Shown here: piece after piece, positions 24,001 to 32,200 of the stretch
Numbering within the stretch: position 1 is the stretch's first letter
How the letters are laid out: every line of letters starts with the position of its first letter
From: Adineta steineri
Taxonomy: Eukaryota > Rotifera > Eurotatoria > Adinetida > Adinetidae
Assembly: GCA_905250115.1 (NCBI GenBank)
Contig: CAJNOI010000289.1
Location: 1-64,000, forward strand
Reading direction: 5' to 3'
DNA: 64,000 bases
Program-made: the position numbers and the translations under genes
Notes under the pieces: model-generated
Told to the model about the DNA's origin: nothing
What the model saw: only the letters and a program-made list of their open reading frames with translations
Database searches by the model: none

Positions 24001-24382
24001 AGTTCCTCCATTAATTAATTTCCCCAATGAAGCTACTGCTGTCAACATACCATTCGATTACTTGGTTCAACTATTCATATTCAACGGTACTCTCTTTTTC
24101 GATAACGTTACCGAGCAAACCGAATATTGTCAATGTTTACGTTTATGTCCTAAACCTCGAACAGAAAAAGAAGAAAAAGCTTTTGAAAAAAGATGGATCG
24201 ATAGTGATGGATTTATAAGTGATCCTCGGTATTATCATCATTTACAAATTGCGCAAGCTCGATTTAAGTCCAACCCACTCGCATTTATCAAACAAGTTAT
24301 CGACAATCGAAATAATTCACATGTACCTCTATCATCACATGTTGGTAGTATTATTTTCAAATCATTAAAACTCATTAAATAA
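15041..24382 (+). CDS. Giant DUF6606/DUF3638/DUF3645 ATPase-like protein
   Basis: An uninterrupted frame of 3113 residues. Near the N terminus (about 90-160) LPPGSFLPLYFHAQNAA matches the DUF6606 type. A cysteine cluster (CECVCKG...KCKKC, about 613-632) may bind zinc. DUF3638 carries a P-loop, MNMGEGKTS (about 2052-2059), and an acidic DESDE (2183-2187) that looks like a Walker B/DEAD-type box. DUF3645 follows with VPFRAKD and EFGHPDIAL (about 2347-2366). Further on are LDEIHTRGTDF (about 2622) and QACMRMRKLG (about 2655), which resemble late helicase motifs. A Gln/Glu coiled-coil run lies near 2820-2850. Related giant proteins occur in fungi and protists; their function is not established, and I see no protease motif. 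The start is the first ATG of the frame. Lack of introns over 9.3 kb contrasts with the neighbouring 13-exon gene and suggests transfer or retroposition. Confidence 0.85.
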   Translation: MDESILNHLFLPHNLPVSAESDFLIKGKHENEYKLLECMKEYFNSNDTKTIVPMFRSLIHCIESWCFLQNPTNFSVSNIQSITEQLPPGSFLPLYFHAQNAAILIEINETNTDQPLISAWQVLLPAEKIVSSFMPHISYFPVTTYKVYHRPQLICKAHCELLIDFMNNTIEYPKAYKASRQVNEIRDVPESHYVCQWWIQHFDKIEVKDNPNSFIQFKKKHRDQIRWNRGLLPFRRSGLWMTIKVVLHTILIKRLGDVGTIVYKLLITDFLTHIICTRQISTDLLVHCVRKIVRRLDKIEDLLTKIETNNIDTWIQLTKQNIALKVNKIMPKPDWQKITRLNKRKQKKFFDINFNPKDLEIYEHSCLEFKIYLKEQSSNTTSKSFLDMNNHTDNSNVNQIDYIPSIEVLTKQFNYTINVALTRVEIWIESHLEEWINRPITSQNENNRYEVLLHMFEEYQNAALNHYWSGGSSSDPIGYSRFILASLMIIRSMHQNLCKDPRFERLKSHSIVIPDLISLFEYLTLPTRDDMIKAYNLYIDFSEFSRKIYPDLLADIKSVDAFGIHYARQSPPMNDSIQAIRIQAEQEKQEKIKEIEDAKQSYIQLINSVNGLSCECVCKGLFVTKCKKCKIEQQAEKIQVKIFECPIPAVHENALAVIFELQMPIEIRCYRDVLWQFINRPRPVRGSNMCEWLKISPHASKLGPHFTSPRAYKVKLISPTNAITQTHYSHPPSIASASVQDFLFENSLQIAISPIESIQPSDERRILTPQLNHSDYKQLQFTLDTTQFVQNQVIAQLSDCPLRLKPTQFVEFGSFRSGHRLQWWNLLPIFEIESLPIADESIVILITHSILQYGPLITDQNLILNSWCTESHQELLEDHFVDELISRLNHHLNDCELNWQNELVLVIITMITMRILTICNPTKEDKTADLARKCRKIGEKWVDLISATIQTVSPSDFDEVNKLRLKLVNIGLACLLTFSTHPDRIRYLLSSNEHVVSLLKAATTIHDNILLNRNPSDRSTFMGNIMRFSERVLVILQPTIAEHLQKTAFQSLNDFVAIYWSVIKTNGNMNGQWKKRYIDTYDGWYDCQYDSRLISIDCIQGTFLVDGMTIGFLPSPITSNKLFIRVFASHIFEVQQAELPYTYITKHSYHDGRVLYEFYFNNQSSHLIIKERHIQTNHVFQLIPHHYFEKELSDTFVSNYSHWWNTGNQQLQFRSIHFQNTEFLDNTPYVLNMDTGRITTTETGNAQVLVNQVSAFFRNLFAKYFVRLDDKPYVYMMSDHSSQSQTIIHIHLSRLGIAFRYNSATELITSREYSDMRVDVDQWLGTLTGLTSGLLLSPLPVNNQRLDNYPYRKLIVPFGEVESSMTTVNIHQTVTIRRTSVTTDLLRHYFVFILNDRLNILQSTDSPAGWLYLSLLHAKTSNPLPDEYTKMTGMERAFQLLNSAGCSSDQPFDALSLNILAQIASISPNVNYYPQHLQCMVKIEWISNELPYSMQHFGYYLITKKLISASHQLNFMYPSLASNYSPEIFRGNSYDETLLKKLYWDYRDSYNPIARLSADMEADIQRLLQTTPYQPHVQNYSSVTDNRTIQLVDGLYSDGNVNLIEYSLNNWLPLSQWWTAGYALRNIWVGLLKLTERFKQERIENIVDDIGRFEILLDFFYYNSDKLGINPFYLQMLQTALKAPTISLTSIEFPLFKNYQKIGDTSVVFRSNLTSRQEKGVKAGMRKCLEQGVQFIDYHNRLSSRDVSNINRLLRQWSSNIKLQSFLIDVQSRICAVSIKPFRIKVPFYAQKFEYEQMKDRHQIYVKSNSKSIDRTLLKNAKQTFHQFSSDHFNKTTIPFQSAKNSKAFPQNIFPSNNDRNNSLSELTNYFKKQLSESWEKLVNDEQIEKKDPSAEEIFTRLNSLKQELTQSWNELINSITSSHERLFESGVVSRITPTTLISLFQQKGTTFDLTNDQRTLLGGILVNWTLEQQLERVLYFIALKKQDDFKEEILNMPHSNWVPSEHIPWLILELEMNITIREIQIKVARHMMQLTTDTNDKAIKNIVMQMNMGEGKTSVILPMLALSLSSFNSSLVRIIVLKSLFPTNYQSLRYKLGGLLNRRIFPFVCRRDLNFSDSQIQQIDNRFRQGLENCDVVLTSPEDILSFDLLTIDKCQREDFAAGRSMLILQRWLKAYTRDVLDESDEILHVKYQLIYTVGTQQQVDGGSERWIAIQSVLDLVKKHATQIANDFSNDVCYKSPERTSAFPQFRLQSHVPFPELCKRIANAWLDQQNFCQTDKELIISFVLEIDSSIDCLMNRFSKDDIQLFLIIRGLLSSEVLLIALKKRYRVNYGLNPNLSFNRLIAVPFRAKDVAADRTEFGHPDIALVLTHLTYYYSGLNDSQLTQCFDRLNEKETDPASIYDEWISREDINDIPTSIKHWKGVNLKDYQQRTHYLFPTLRYNMLVINYFLNYFVFLREAKQFPHKLVATAWDLSSSSRSKIITGFSGTNDTQLLLPIHIRQYDLPELQKTDAIVVNNLLQPENESYRPLPINVTSMEILELIIRFEKNINVILDVGALFVDGTNRDIAMKWLNLSDKTKIDYVVYFDSDSIVVCDRQSHLSHPFVTSSASERLDRCVFYLDEIHTRGTDFKFPKEFRAIVTLGNGLTKDRFVQACMRMRKLGNGHSLAFWSSYEVHQQITTLKTNLSSRIEGESNMNNSNVIHILRWVYENTVHATWDGLHHWALQSSSFQRKIAAFQSINWNNFEQLFLDKMMAELARECLESEIIELAFMYGAGKALRTVKDIHIDRYRQSKFCLSSEIKDLVLKRLIEYGGTKQRLSQLLDEEQQRELEQELEEERQLKRLPPAEAYSPILHQEIKRLSNTEDTMMDLTQFPNIFRPLPDAFIDTTFHLNCQSNSWSSNLWITTEFQRIITTKGEPLDSFLRTPRWLLVYRNQQYIFVNALEANWLIGRLRSNKSPTTTLRLLLPRIKKNQSILVNTSTLTVPPLINFPNEATAVNIPFDYLVQLFIFNGTLFFDNVTEQTEYCQCLRLCPKPRTEKEEKAFEKRWIDSDGFISDPRYYHHLQIAQARFKSNPLAFIKQVIDNRNNSHVPLSSHVGSIIFKSLKLIK

Positions 24383-24540
24383 AATTAATAACACTTTCTT
24401 GCTTTTCATTTTAAATAAAAAAAACTAACAATCAGAAAAATAATTCAACGTCCACTGGGTTCTATAGTATCTGTTCATATCATATCATTGTTTCTTTCCT
24501 CATATTTCGTGAGAACTTATAGACGAAAGTAAAACGAAAG

Positions 24541-24601
24541 GATATGGGTGTGGGTCCGAGTTCAGAGTGATCATACTGCTGTCACCCACATCCACCCTTC
24601 G
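24541..24601. repeat. TGTGGG-type foldback element
   Basis: Arms GATATGGGTGTGGGTCCGAG and CACCCACATCCACCCTTCG. Confidence 0.6.
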
Positions 24602-25441
24602 TTAAAGAAATGAAAGAAAAAAATACTCCAATATACTCTATTGTTTCGTTGTGACAAAGGATATATTTATCAAAATAATAATGTAAAATTACTAAAGAGC
24701 TTTTTACCTTGACATAGTTATCGTTTTTCAGAATATCAGCTAACCTATTGATAGAAACAGATATGGTTTGAGAAAAGTATTTTATTGTGAAGAAATACTA
24801 AATGCATTAACTAAGTTAATTCTACTGATAGAATCCTGGTTTATTTTAAATATACGTGCAGTTAAAACATGGTGCTGATTTTGTAAAAACTCTATCCAAT
24901 TCTTTTTCTTAATTATAAACAATTTTTATCAAATTCAAAGTTACATACAGGACAAAAGTAATAACACAAAAATTAATTAGCTATTTCTCTTTGATAATCT
25001 GGCGCCGGATAAAAACGTTTTCAATAAGAGTTAGAGTTTTCTCGATTTTTTCAGACCACAAATAACTTGTGTTGCATCGTGTAAACTCTACAATGTTTTT
25101 AAATGATACTTTATAATTTTTGATTATCTAATTATTTTTATGTTTTTTACCAATCTCAGCGACGAACAGATATCGATTATATATATCTGAAGAGGAAAAT
25201 CTCAACTGTCATTTAGTATGAATTCTAAGGAAATAATATATCAATAAAAATATTGTTTTTCATTGATTGTAAATCATTCTTATTGTGCAGGTGTTGATCG
25301 ATATGAGTGAAAGAAAGATTTTTGTTTTCTACTGACATCTATACTATTCAATTTTATTTTAATGAATAATAAATAACATTTTTCTTTTCTATTCATTTTA
25401 TTATAATAAACTTCATTGAGAGTGTTATACTAGTATATGAA

Positions 25442-25495
25442 CGGGTGTGGGTATGAATAACCAAAAACTTAATCGCACCCACACGCACACCCAAG
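25442..25495. repeat. TGTGGG-type foldback element
   Basis: Arms CGGGTGTGGGTATG and CGCACCCACACGCACACCCA, with about 20 bp between them. Confidence 0.65.
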
Positions 25496-25565
25496 ATCAA
25501 CGAATGATTATATTTTAGAAACTATTTTATTTTTTAGGATAAGAAAAAAATTGCTGCATGATAAA

Positions 25566-27699
25566 TCACAAGTTTAGTTTGTCTTTCACGAAATTGATTA
25601 GATCTTGTCGTTTATCGACAACTTCCACCTGTTCTGGAATGTTCGGTAGTTTCTTTTTGAGTTCGACTCGATCTCGCGTATAGACACCGAGAGGTACATC
25701 AAGATTGAATTCGTTGAGAAGATGCACTACGTCGATGACATTTTTCGATTCTTTGAAATATCGACCGCGACAGATCACTACTTTCTTCTGTTGAAGTCTG
25801 ATGTCTTCTGCATGATCTTNNNNNNNNNNNNNNNNNNNNNNNNNNNNNNNNNNNNNNNNNNNNNNNNNNNNNNNNNNNNNNNNNNNNNNNNNNNNNNNNN
25901 NNNNNNNNNNNNNNNNNNNGCGATTTACGATTTACATTCATCCATTCTGTCGCTTGTTCGATGGTGTGAACAACTGCCAGCTCAATGAACGTTTCTTTAG
26001 GTAAGTTGCCAACGGTATCGACTAGCGTTTCGACATCTTTGGTCATTGGCTCATTAACGATCCACAATGAAAGGAAACGCTGCTGGACTAAAATGCTGGG
26101 TGTATGCGTAAGTGGATTTTTCTTCAGTTCCGGAACTTCAACAAAATTCTTCGGATTGAATGGAAAGGTATCTTCGACGAGAACATCGATGCCGCCCATT
26201 TCCCGCGTAGGCCATGGATTAGCTAATGAGAGCTGAGCGACGGCATTGGGCGAAATTCGATTGGAAGCACGTTGCAGTTCTTCGTCGATAATTGGTCGGT
26301 CTTGATGAGGCCAATCAGCTCGTTCTTGAAGGCGCTCGCGCATATCTTGCAACTTCCGAATTAATCGTCTCGTATATTTCACATGACAGTGACCCACACC
26401 CGCATAAGAATACGAATCAACGACACTTTGATCGATTGGATCGATGAGAACACGTAGTGATCTGCCTTGCTGTTCTCTCGCGCGAAGACGAGCCATAAAA
26501 CCTTCATAGTCCAGAAAATCAAGAAAACGAAGAGGTCGACGAACAGTGATGGTCTCCGGCGACGCTTTGGTTCGACACGAATGAACAATGTTTCGAGCGA
26601 GAGCCATGGCTGCCTTCATTCCACTGTTCATGCCACGACCGGGCCAAAAGTGAACATTCAATGCCGCATCGCCAGCGAGACAAGCTAACGCTGTTTTGTA
26701 TTGTTTTCGTCCACCGGCTTTTGGTACAGACGACGCTTTTTCATCTTTATCTTCTTGAATTTCAAAGCGAAGTTCTCGCACAACAATAGAAGCATGTCGA
26801 ACGTTGATTTCGATGGGCACCACACGAAAGACGTACTTGGGAGAAATTTTAAAGAATTCCAAACCTTGTCGAACGATCGTCCAAACGAGTGATGAGTTCG
26901 GACACTTATTTACATCTAGCAAGTCCAATGGTTCATTGAGATGTTGAAACTCTTGTAAGCGTTCACGCAGTTCCTCGTATTCGCTTTGTATCAGACGAAT
27001 ATTTAAATAACCACGACGACTAGACGATGAATTCACTAAATATCGAGTTTGAGCGACAGTTAACACACAGTTCAGAGCTTGATGTAATGGCTCTTCCGGC
27101 GCTGGGACGTGTGCTGGGATCTGATAAGCGACACCACACGCATATTCAACTCCTTCGCTAATCATGGGTATGTTACAGTAACGGCGAACGAAGGAATTTG
27201 AACCATCTGCTCCGATCAACATATCAAAATTACCTGCAATACAAATAAGATATTATCCGAAACACTAGTCAATTCACATACCTTTAATTAGACGCTCGGT
27301 TTGTTCTTGTAAAGCTTCAGGAACTAATTCGATTTGTCCATTTTGTACGAATGGTTGAATCAAGGCAAAGAGTCGATCTTCCACTTCCCGAATAGGAATA
27401 TTTCGTGATGTTGGCCATACACGTTCATCATAATTCTGAAAAAGACCTTTCTGAATGTAAGGAGGCATTTGCTGTATAACATGATCTTGCAAGGTCACCA
27501 CTTGATCTCGACGTGTTTTTCCTTGTTCCTCACCTTGCCAGCGTGTGATGCTGTCTTCATCAACAAACCAACGACCCTCATAGATAATAATCTTCACATG
27601 TTCACCCATCATCATGGCAAGGTTTAGAGAGAATGTTAATCCCACAGGTCCTCCTCCTGAAACCACCACTACCAGTGGAGATTGATTTGCATCCGCCAT
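25566..27699 (-). CDS. FAD-dependent monooxygenase with extra C-terminal alpha/beta domain
   Basis: Exon 1 is 27699-27282. A 48-nt intron (27281-27234, phase 1) precedes exon 2, 27233-25566, which is cut by a 100-N gap. The N terminus has the FAD dinucleotide motif GGGPVG in a beta-alpha-beta fold. The join gives FDMLIGADGSNSFVRR, the DG motif of the p-hydroxybenzoate-hydroxylase class, and LAGDAALNVHFWPGRGMNSG is the GD motif that contacts FAD ribityl. About 250 residues follow that this class does not need. They include FLSLWIVNEPMTKD and, after the gap, KVVICRGRYF and LGVYTRDR, which look like alternating strands and helices of a receiver-like fold. The region is G+C-rich against its surroundings, so bacterial origin is likely, with an intron gained later. 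The substrate is unknown. The frame after the gap does not match the 100-N filler, so the true gap length is not 100. Confidence 0.8.
25820..25919. other. Assembly gap of 100 N
   Basis: Exactly 100 N, a conventional filler length. It falls inside the C-terminal domain of the FAD monooxygenase gene. On the minus strand the sequence after it is open in the frame DHAEDIRLQQKK, which is not the frame obtained by counting through 100 bases. Confidence 0.98.
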
Positions 27700-28574
27700 T
27701 GAATTCGTGTGTGTATAGTGTATCTGAAAAAAGCGAGAAACGAAAGATTAGATTGCACATTCAAGTGTTGTTAACAGGTTTTATATATCCAACAGAAATA
27801 CAGTGTCATGATTTGATCTTAGTCAGAAGAAGGACGGAAGTGAAATAAGAATTAATTTCTTCTCCAATTTTTGGAGAATGAGTCGAACAGAACAGCAAAA
27901 CAATTTATGTGTCGTGAATTTGAAATAGTCGACGACGGCGAACGGTAGTAGAGAACACAAAATAATGATATTTAAATTGATATTGACAAAAAACAAAGTG
28001 ACGATAGATCTGCTATCGCTACGAATATCACATCAAATGCGAATAATAATTTGTTTTTTCGCTTAGTGTCTGATCTCGTTGTTATCGCTCTTTCTTGTTC
28101 TTTATTTTTCTTCTTTCATACAACAAAAATCTTCCCTCTCTTCACAATATTCACTTCTTAAATACTCAACGATATCAGTAGTACGTGAGGAAATGAAAGA
28201 GAATCAGCATTCTTTTTGGCAAGAGATACATCATACCAGAATACTTCCCCTCCTCACCGATAAAGAAAAGAAAAATAATATAATAGAATGAAAAAAACAG
28301 AAAAAAAAACGACTAAAATAAAGAGTACATAATGTTACAATATAACATAAAAGTAAAATAGTAATCGCAAAAGGTTTTAAAAGAAAATGAAAGTAATTCA
28401 TGAAGGAAATAATCATACTAAAAAAAGAAATGTAACCAACACTACCAAGTATAAGTTATAATGAATTTGCACGTTCATCTTGAAAAGCATTTATCATGAT
28501 CATATTAAAAATTGACGAAGTTAAAATTCGATGCTTGTGTGTGTTTTTTGTTCAGAATAAGAAATGGTTAAAAA

Positions 28575-28602
28575 CGTGGATAGGCGTGGGACTCACACCC
28601 AA
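28575..28602. repeat. Short TGTGGG-type foldback
   Basis: CGTGGATAGGCGTGGG and CTCACACCCA lie almost back to back. Confidence 0.4.
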
Positions 28603-28965
28603 TAAAGTTATAATTGATTTTCAATCGAAACAAGATGAAGAAAATGTAAAATGAATAATTAAAATTAATTATTTTGAGAGAACAGTACATCAAATGATGG
28701 TCAGGGAGATAAAATAAATCAATAGTTAAACAACAACACAATAAGCTCTCTCTTTACATATACACAAAATAAAATAAAAAACAACAACTGATAATAACAA
28801 TGACAAATAATCACCAATAAACAAACCAAACAATGATCAGAATTAATATCAGCAACATTAAAGCAATCATTAATTCATATGAAAAAATTAGCAATTATAC
28901 TTGACACAGTTTATATTAATTAGATTTTAGATATCTTCATGACCTTAAGTTTATCACTAAAAGAA

Positions 28966-29011
28966 GCGTGTGAATATGTGATGTATATAGAATTCATACC
29001 CACACTCTCTA
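28966..29011. repeat. TGTGGG-type foldback, degenerate copy
   Basis: A weak left arm GTGTGAATATGTG and right arm CATACCCACACTCTC. Confidence 0.4.
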
Positions 29012-29190
29012 TTAACCATTATATCTTAAATTAATTTTTGTAGATTTATTTTGTTATAAATTTATCAGTAATTCCCTTTTCATCTCTACTAGAAATTTGT
29101 CAAAGAAAAGAAATTAGAATTCTTTTATTGTAATCTAAGACACTAAAATTATTTGAATATTCATAAAATACGAAAACATCTTATGAATAT

Positions 29191-29238
29191 GGTTGCGGAT
29201 GCCGGTGTAGTTGACGAAGGCGCATCCACACACACTAC
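29191..29238. repeat. TGTGGG-type foldback, degenerate copy
   Basis: Arms GGTTGCGGATGCCGGTGTAG and GCGCATCCACACACAC. Confidence 0.4.
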
Positions 29239-29269
29239 ACTAAAAAAAAGATATAGGAAAAAAAACAAA

Positions 29270-32200
29270 TCATTGTTCATCAAGTTTTTCTGCAATTGTT
29301 ATTGATAGTGTCAATTGTTTTTGTTGTAAATGACATTTAATTCGACTGAGAATAGTAATTGTTGATAATTTTTCGTCTTCATCATTATAATAAACTCGAT
29401 AAATATAATAATTATTTTGATTTTGAAGTAAACATTCAATTTCACCAATCGATATTTGAAAAGTATTTTGTTTAGGTACTCGAGTTGTTTTTACTTCTAT
29501 AAATTCGGTTTGCTTCTTATTTTCATTTCGAATCAATTTAATATCAAATGGTTGACCTGATTCGTTTTGTTGATTGTTCCATTGAATTTGTGCATCGGGA
29601 TGCTTCCATAGAAGATATCGATACACAAAGTCTTCACCTCGACGACCAATTATAGAATCAGTTTCATTATTAGGTAGATTTAAATTAGTAGGCAATGCTT
29701 GATCAGATAATGTAGTAGGAATTAAAGCAATATCGGTAAAATTTGAAATTTGAATAAGCTCGAAGTTGATGGATGGCTGTGGTGGAGTGAAATCAGCGAG
29801 TGTAACAGAGTTAGTATGAGATACAGTCGATCCTTCAAAAGTTTTATTAGTTGTAGTTGTTTCTAGAAAAGAATTATAATTAAGAATACATTTTTATCAT
29901 CAACGAACTACTAGGATAATGTTGAATGTCTTTATTCTTACCATTAGAATGTTTCTCTCTGTCTCTTGGTACTGTTTGTTCACTGCTCTCATGAACATTG
30001 GCTGATGTTGCTCTTTCTCTAACTACATCTGTTAATTGTAGGTCGGATTTTGCTGAATGCTCTTTATTCAAAGCTTCGTTCGAAAGAGTTGCACCGGCTG
30101 TGGATGGAATACAAATGAGTGGTTTTGGTTGATCTGGATCTAATATTGGTTTAGTGGTAGGCTTTTTCGGCTGCCAACCAGGTTCATCTTTGAATCTTTG
30201 TAACATTTCAGGTGTATACGTAATGATCTCATTATTTCCGTCATCCTCTTCTTCTTCTTTTTCTTTTTCTTTTATCGATGAAGAATTTAGTTCGCTCTTC
30301 ATTATTTGTGGAATTATCCATTTAGATATATTATGATCAGGGAGTATTTCTCGTTGTTTAATTAAATTTTCTACACCATGTTGTTCATATGATTTATATA
30401 ATTCTTGTATAAATTGAGAAAGTTGTAAACGAGCTGATACATCTTCAATTAAATAATCTACGATAGTATCAATATGATAGTTTTCATTCTTGGCATATTT
30501 TTGTAAAATATAAAAGTTGCTTGTTGATTCATCGATATAGCTGTTTAGAGTTGATGGTAGAGGAGCTTTACGAATCAGATTCTCTCCATATTGATAGGAT
30601 AGATAAATACAATCAACTAAAAGAAAATTCATTTTTGAGAAGATTGATTGAAGACAACAAGATCGTGTTTCTGGCAAGAGTCCATTACTGATTAGATAAT
30701 CCTGAATAAGTTCAATTGAATGACTATAAAATTCATGTAATTCTCTTGCTGGTTGTCTATTATCAACATTAACTAATACTTTAATAACATTAGCTAGATC
30801 ATCGATATTAAAAAGTGTACAGAATTGTTGTTTAAATTCAATTGAATGAATCAAATTGTCTAAAGATAAAAGAAATATTCTATTACAATGGTCATTTTCT
30901 TTTCTTTCAAATATACCTGGTAATTTAATAATTCGTATAACATCAGAGAAAAGATCTACAACAATCATATCATGAGGATAATAGGGTCGATCAGTATATT
31001 TAACCAATTCATTTCCATTGTTGATACAAGGAATAAATGACCAATTAATCGTTGTATCTAAATGTAGATAATTTAGTATAGATTATATTTATTCATCTTT
31101 CTATACCTTTCACTAAAGTTTGCTTATTATCTGTAAATGCTAATTGTGTAATGACATTAATACATTTCCAAATATAATCAAATGTTTTCTTTTTAATATC
31201 ACTCAATAATAAAAGATAATCATCAAGTGTTGGTCCTTGTTTTATTTGAAGAATCTCGAAAAAGAATTGTTGAAAAAATTTATTATTATTATAATATGGT
31301 TGTAGTGCAATGTGTTGATTTGATGTGCGTGTTTTAACATCAATAGTAGTTAATAAAGCAAGAGGATCCTCCCAGAATACTTCATCAACGAATACAAATT
31401 CACCAATATCATCTGTTCGTGGAATAAATATAAGCGGCCACAGACGAAAACGAGCAAGAAGACGACGAATTTCTTCATCCATAGATATAAACAAGTATAT
31501 ATTTTGAATATTTTGAAGTGTATCATGATATAATTGACGTGGTTGTGTTGAAATTGTACATGGAATTCTAGATAAGAAATGAAAATATTCTATTAATCTA
31601 TACATATAAAGAAGAGTATTTGTCTATTCTTTATGCATTTGGTCTCTGTAATAGCAAAGACACTCACATCCACCCTCAAGATGGTATATCAGCTGGTATG
31701 ATAATAATTATTAACTTACGGATTTGAGTCTTGTTCATCAGTCATATTGATTAATTTCCATAACATATCACTATCAAGATTACATGACCATTTCATCAAT
31801 AATTCAAACATTGTCATATGAGATATTTCTTGTTTAAATCCTAGTATTTGAACAAAATTCATATCACTCAATCGAACAATTGATGGATCTAAACATGGAA
31901 CATATCGACGAAATGGATTATTTACGGGTAAATAATAAACATCAGATGGTTTGTATGACTGTCCATCAGAAACAGGTATCCACGAATGTTTTCTTAATGA
32001 TAAACAAAGTGAAGAAGCAACACCATGAACTGGTGCTGTCGCGCCTGTATGTCGATCACGAGCTCGAATAACTGATGATGCATAATACGATCCAAAGAAT
32101 TTAAAAGTATAATCTAAATAACGTAGAATTTCGAAATATTGATTTGCATTAAGACTATCTTTGGACATAATAAGTGTATCTAATTCATCAGAACAATTAT

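Larger units (their letters stand above)
24383..25565. other. Non-coding stretch between convergent genes
   Basis: AT-rich, with a candidate AATAAA about 30 bp after the giant gene and two foldbacks (24541-24601 and 25442-25495). No gene is seen. Confidence 0.5.
27700..29269. other. Non-coding stretch with three foldbacks
   Basis: AT-rich, with foldbacks at 28575-28602, 28966-29011 and 29191-29238. No gene can be supported. It contains the upstream region of the FAD monooxygenase gene and the 3' flank of the NO VEIN-like gene. Confidence 0.5.
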
